Source: GCA-002708145 sp045562755 (lineage in GTDB: Bacteria > Chloroflexota > Dehalococcoidia > Lucifugimonadales > Lucifugimonadaceae). Taken from it: a stretch of 64,000 nt of DNA. A program made the position numbers and the translations under genes. Under the pieces are notes generated by a model. The model worked only from the letters and a program-made list of their open reading frames with translations, ran no database searches and was not told the DNA's origin. Positions 62,896 to 64,000 of this stretch are shown in pieces; position 1 is the first letter of the stretch, and the number at the start of each line of letters is the position of its first letter. The stretch covers positions 372,001-436,000 of the forward strand of contig JBJKVF010000006.1 of assembly GCA_045562755.1 (NCBI GenBank), written 5' to 3'.

Positions 62896-64000
62896 TTATG
62901 GAACAATGTGTGGTAGTAATCCATTCGCCTGAGGCTGGATGTATATCCACATACCGTCACCAATTTTTACTTCATTAGCATCTACCAAAGTTCTGAACTT
63001 CGCAGTAACTGTATCGTAAGCATACTGTCTAGAGTTTGCAACTGTATCCAAGTATGTCGCTACTGTTACAGCAACGTCAGTACCACCTTGGTTGGTTCTT
63101 ACCAATGAGGTTCCGTTATCTGTTTTCTGAGTCTGAATCTTACTCTGGTCAACTACACCCACTAGGTTCCATCCAGAACCAGTAGCTATTGTTGTCAAAG
63201 CCGGTCGAGTATCACCAGGACCTGTAGGACCTGATAGTGAGACTGCCTGGTTTTCAAAGTCAGAAGTTTCTACCCAGTATCCAGGACCAGCATAAACATT
63301 GTCTAGTGCCGGAGTTGTCTGGGAAGTGTAAGCTCCATCTACCTGAGATGCTATTCTCCAAGGTGAACTTGGGGATGTCGCATCGTAAGATACAACCTGC
63401 TTGATACCTGTGTTTGAGAACACAGAACCAATAGCTGTATCAGATGGGTCTGATGGAATTGAAACTAGGTTCCAACCTGCGAACAAGTCAAGAACGTAGT
63501 CTTTACGATCTGATTTTGTAAAGGTTACTGTCTGTGTATGAGTGTTTCCAGCTGCATCTGTAGCCTTCACAACATAGGTGTGCTTAGAGTTAGTAAGCGC
63601 ATCTGATGGTTGGTAGAAGAATACAAGACCGTCTGCTGAAGCAACAACGTCTGCAGTAACATCAACAGCTGTGGCTGAGCCGACTGCTAACGTAGCTTTA
63701 GTTATTGTCACTGTAGCTGACTCATTTGCAGAGTAATCTGTAGTGATGAAAGGCTTAGCAACTGTAATCGTACCACCACTCGCTGGGGTTGATGTTGGAG
63801 CACTAAGCGCAGTATCTAATCGGTATACCTTAGTTGTTATGTCACCTTTAGTGGTTAGGTTAGATGCTGTATCTGTTGAATCAACTTTTATAGCAACGTT
63901 ACCTGTTGAAGCAGCACCTTTAGATACTACTAATTTCCACTGGTTACCACCTAGAGGCACACCAAGAGTTTCAGTGTGTAGTCCAACTTCATTACCAGTT
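62896..64000 (-). CDS. Probable surface-layer protein, 3' part (5' end outside window)
   Basis: The frame is open to the window edge (upstream residues read TGNEVGLHTETLGVPLGGN), so only the C-terminal part, about 367 residues, is seen. It has an Ig-like/cadherin-like repeat (ATVTITKATL...DGLVFFYQPS...KHTYVVKATDAAGNTHTQTVTF), then two related modules starting LFAGWNLVSIPSDP and TGSGWNLVGVVD. Codon use is noticeably richer in G and C than in the other genes, as in very highly expressed proteins. A strong terminator follows. A surface-layer or major envelope protein is most likely; the family is not recognised with certainty. Confidence 0.7.
   Translation of the reverse strand, partial: TGNEVGLHTETLGVPLGGNQWKLVVSKGAASTGNVAIKVDSTDTASNLTTKGDITTKVYRLDTALSAPTSTPASGGTITVAKPFITTDYSANESATVTITKATLAVGSATAVDVTADVVASADGLVFFYQPSDALTNSKHTYVVKATDAAGNTHTQTVTFTKSDRKDYVLDLFAGWNLVSIPSDPSDTAIGSVFSNTGIKQVVSYDATSPSSPWRIASQVDGAYTSQTTPALDNVYAGPGYWVETSDFENQAVSLSGPTGPGDTRPALTTIATGSGWNLVGVVDQSKIQTQKTDNGTSLVRTNQGGTDVAVTVATYLDTVANSRQYAYDTVTAKFRTLVDANEVKIGDGMWIYIQPQANGLLPHIVP

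Overview
The window is a 64 kb AT-rich chromosomal segment (most genes end codons in A or T; Arg is mostly AGA) from a bacterium that is most likely a marine Chloroflexota of the SAR202 / Dehalococcoidia group. The clearest marker is the 16S rRNA at 21602-23108 (minus strand). At 22776-22793 it carries TGTCTCAGTCCCCCTCTG, which as I remember it is the SAR202-312R probe target. The gene set agrees: mandelate-racemase-like enolase superfamily enzyme, Ldh2-type dehydrogenase, HpcH/HpaI aldolase, CocE hydrolase, a SpoIIIAA-like R3H ATPase, GuaB3 and a 16S gene not linked to a 23S gene. No phage, transposase, CRISPR array or plasmid gene is visible; this is core chromosome with small accessory islands.

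Layout. 1-8.6 kb (+): 3' part of rph, then eno, gap, pdxS-pdxT, an R3H/AAA ATPase, tmk, an HpcH/HpaI aldolase and a nucleoside phosphorylase. 8.6-15.5 kb (-): NUDIX, a very large FtsX-like permease, an NAD epimerase, an MFS exporter and an agarase-like protein. 15.8-19.5 kb: cell-surface island with a cupredoxin lipoprotein, a frameshifted metallopeptidase lipoprotein, a DUF1289 miniprotein, a small membrane protein and an ACR3 arsenite pump. 19.7-23.3 kb: alanine dehydrogenase, a lipoprotein remnant, then (-) 16S rRNA and tRNA-Ile with a small ORF in the spacer and a long processing stem. 23.3-30.8 kb (+): a methyl-cycle run (rhodanese, PfkB kinase, ahcY, metK, phosphohexomutase, MTA-phosphorylase-like) followed by an enolase-superfamily enzyme and an EamA transporter. 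31.7-36.3 kb (-): Ldh2, CocE hydrolase, tRNA-Cys, tRNA-Leu, tRNA-Trp and amt. 37.2-44.2 kb (-): Peptidase-MA-like protein, CDP-alcohol phosphatidyltransferase, GT4 glycosyltransferase, inositol-phosphate synthase (together a phosphatidylinositol / glycosyl-PI route), an HTH regulator and a gamma-glutamyltransferase. 45.4-49.8 kb (-): prmC, prfA, hisS, guaB3. 49.9-58.2 kb (+): P1 peptidase, surE, thiolase-like and DUF35-like pair, dapA-like, argF, der, plsY, gpsA. 58.2-61.0 kb (-): rsmE, prmA, dnaJ. The end carries an MBL-fold protein, a Pro/Thr-linker surface protein and the 3' part of a probable abundant surface-layer protein.

The most unusual signals: (1) prmA, and probably an MFS gene and an agarase-like gene, have no possible ATG/GTG/TTG start, and the conserved N-terminus begins at ATA or ATT with Shine-Dalgarno or coupling context; (2) an exactly 11-bp-phased array of GAAAC/GTAAC boxes upstream of amt, the architecture of an actinobacterial GlnR operator; (3) a 38-codon ORF with a perfect Shine-Dalgarno sequence in the 16S-tRNA-Ile spacer; (4) two surface-protein genes whose halves lie in different frames, one split inside a Pro/Thr repeat and one hiding a C-terminal membrane anchor.

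All calls come from reading the sequence by eye. Family assignments rest on remembered motifs, not on searches.
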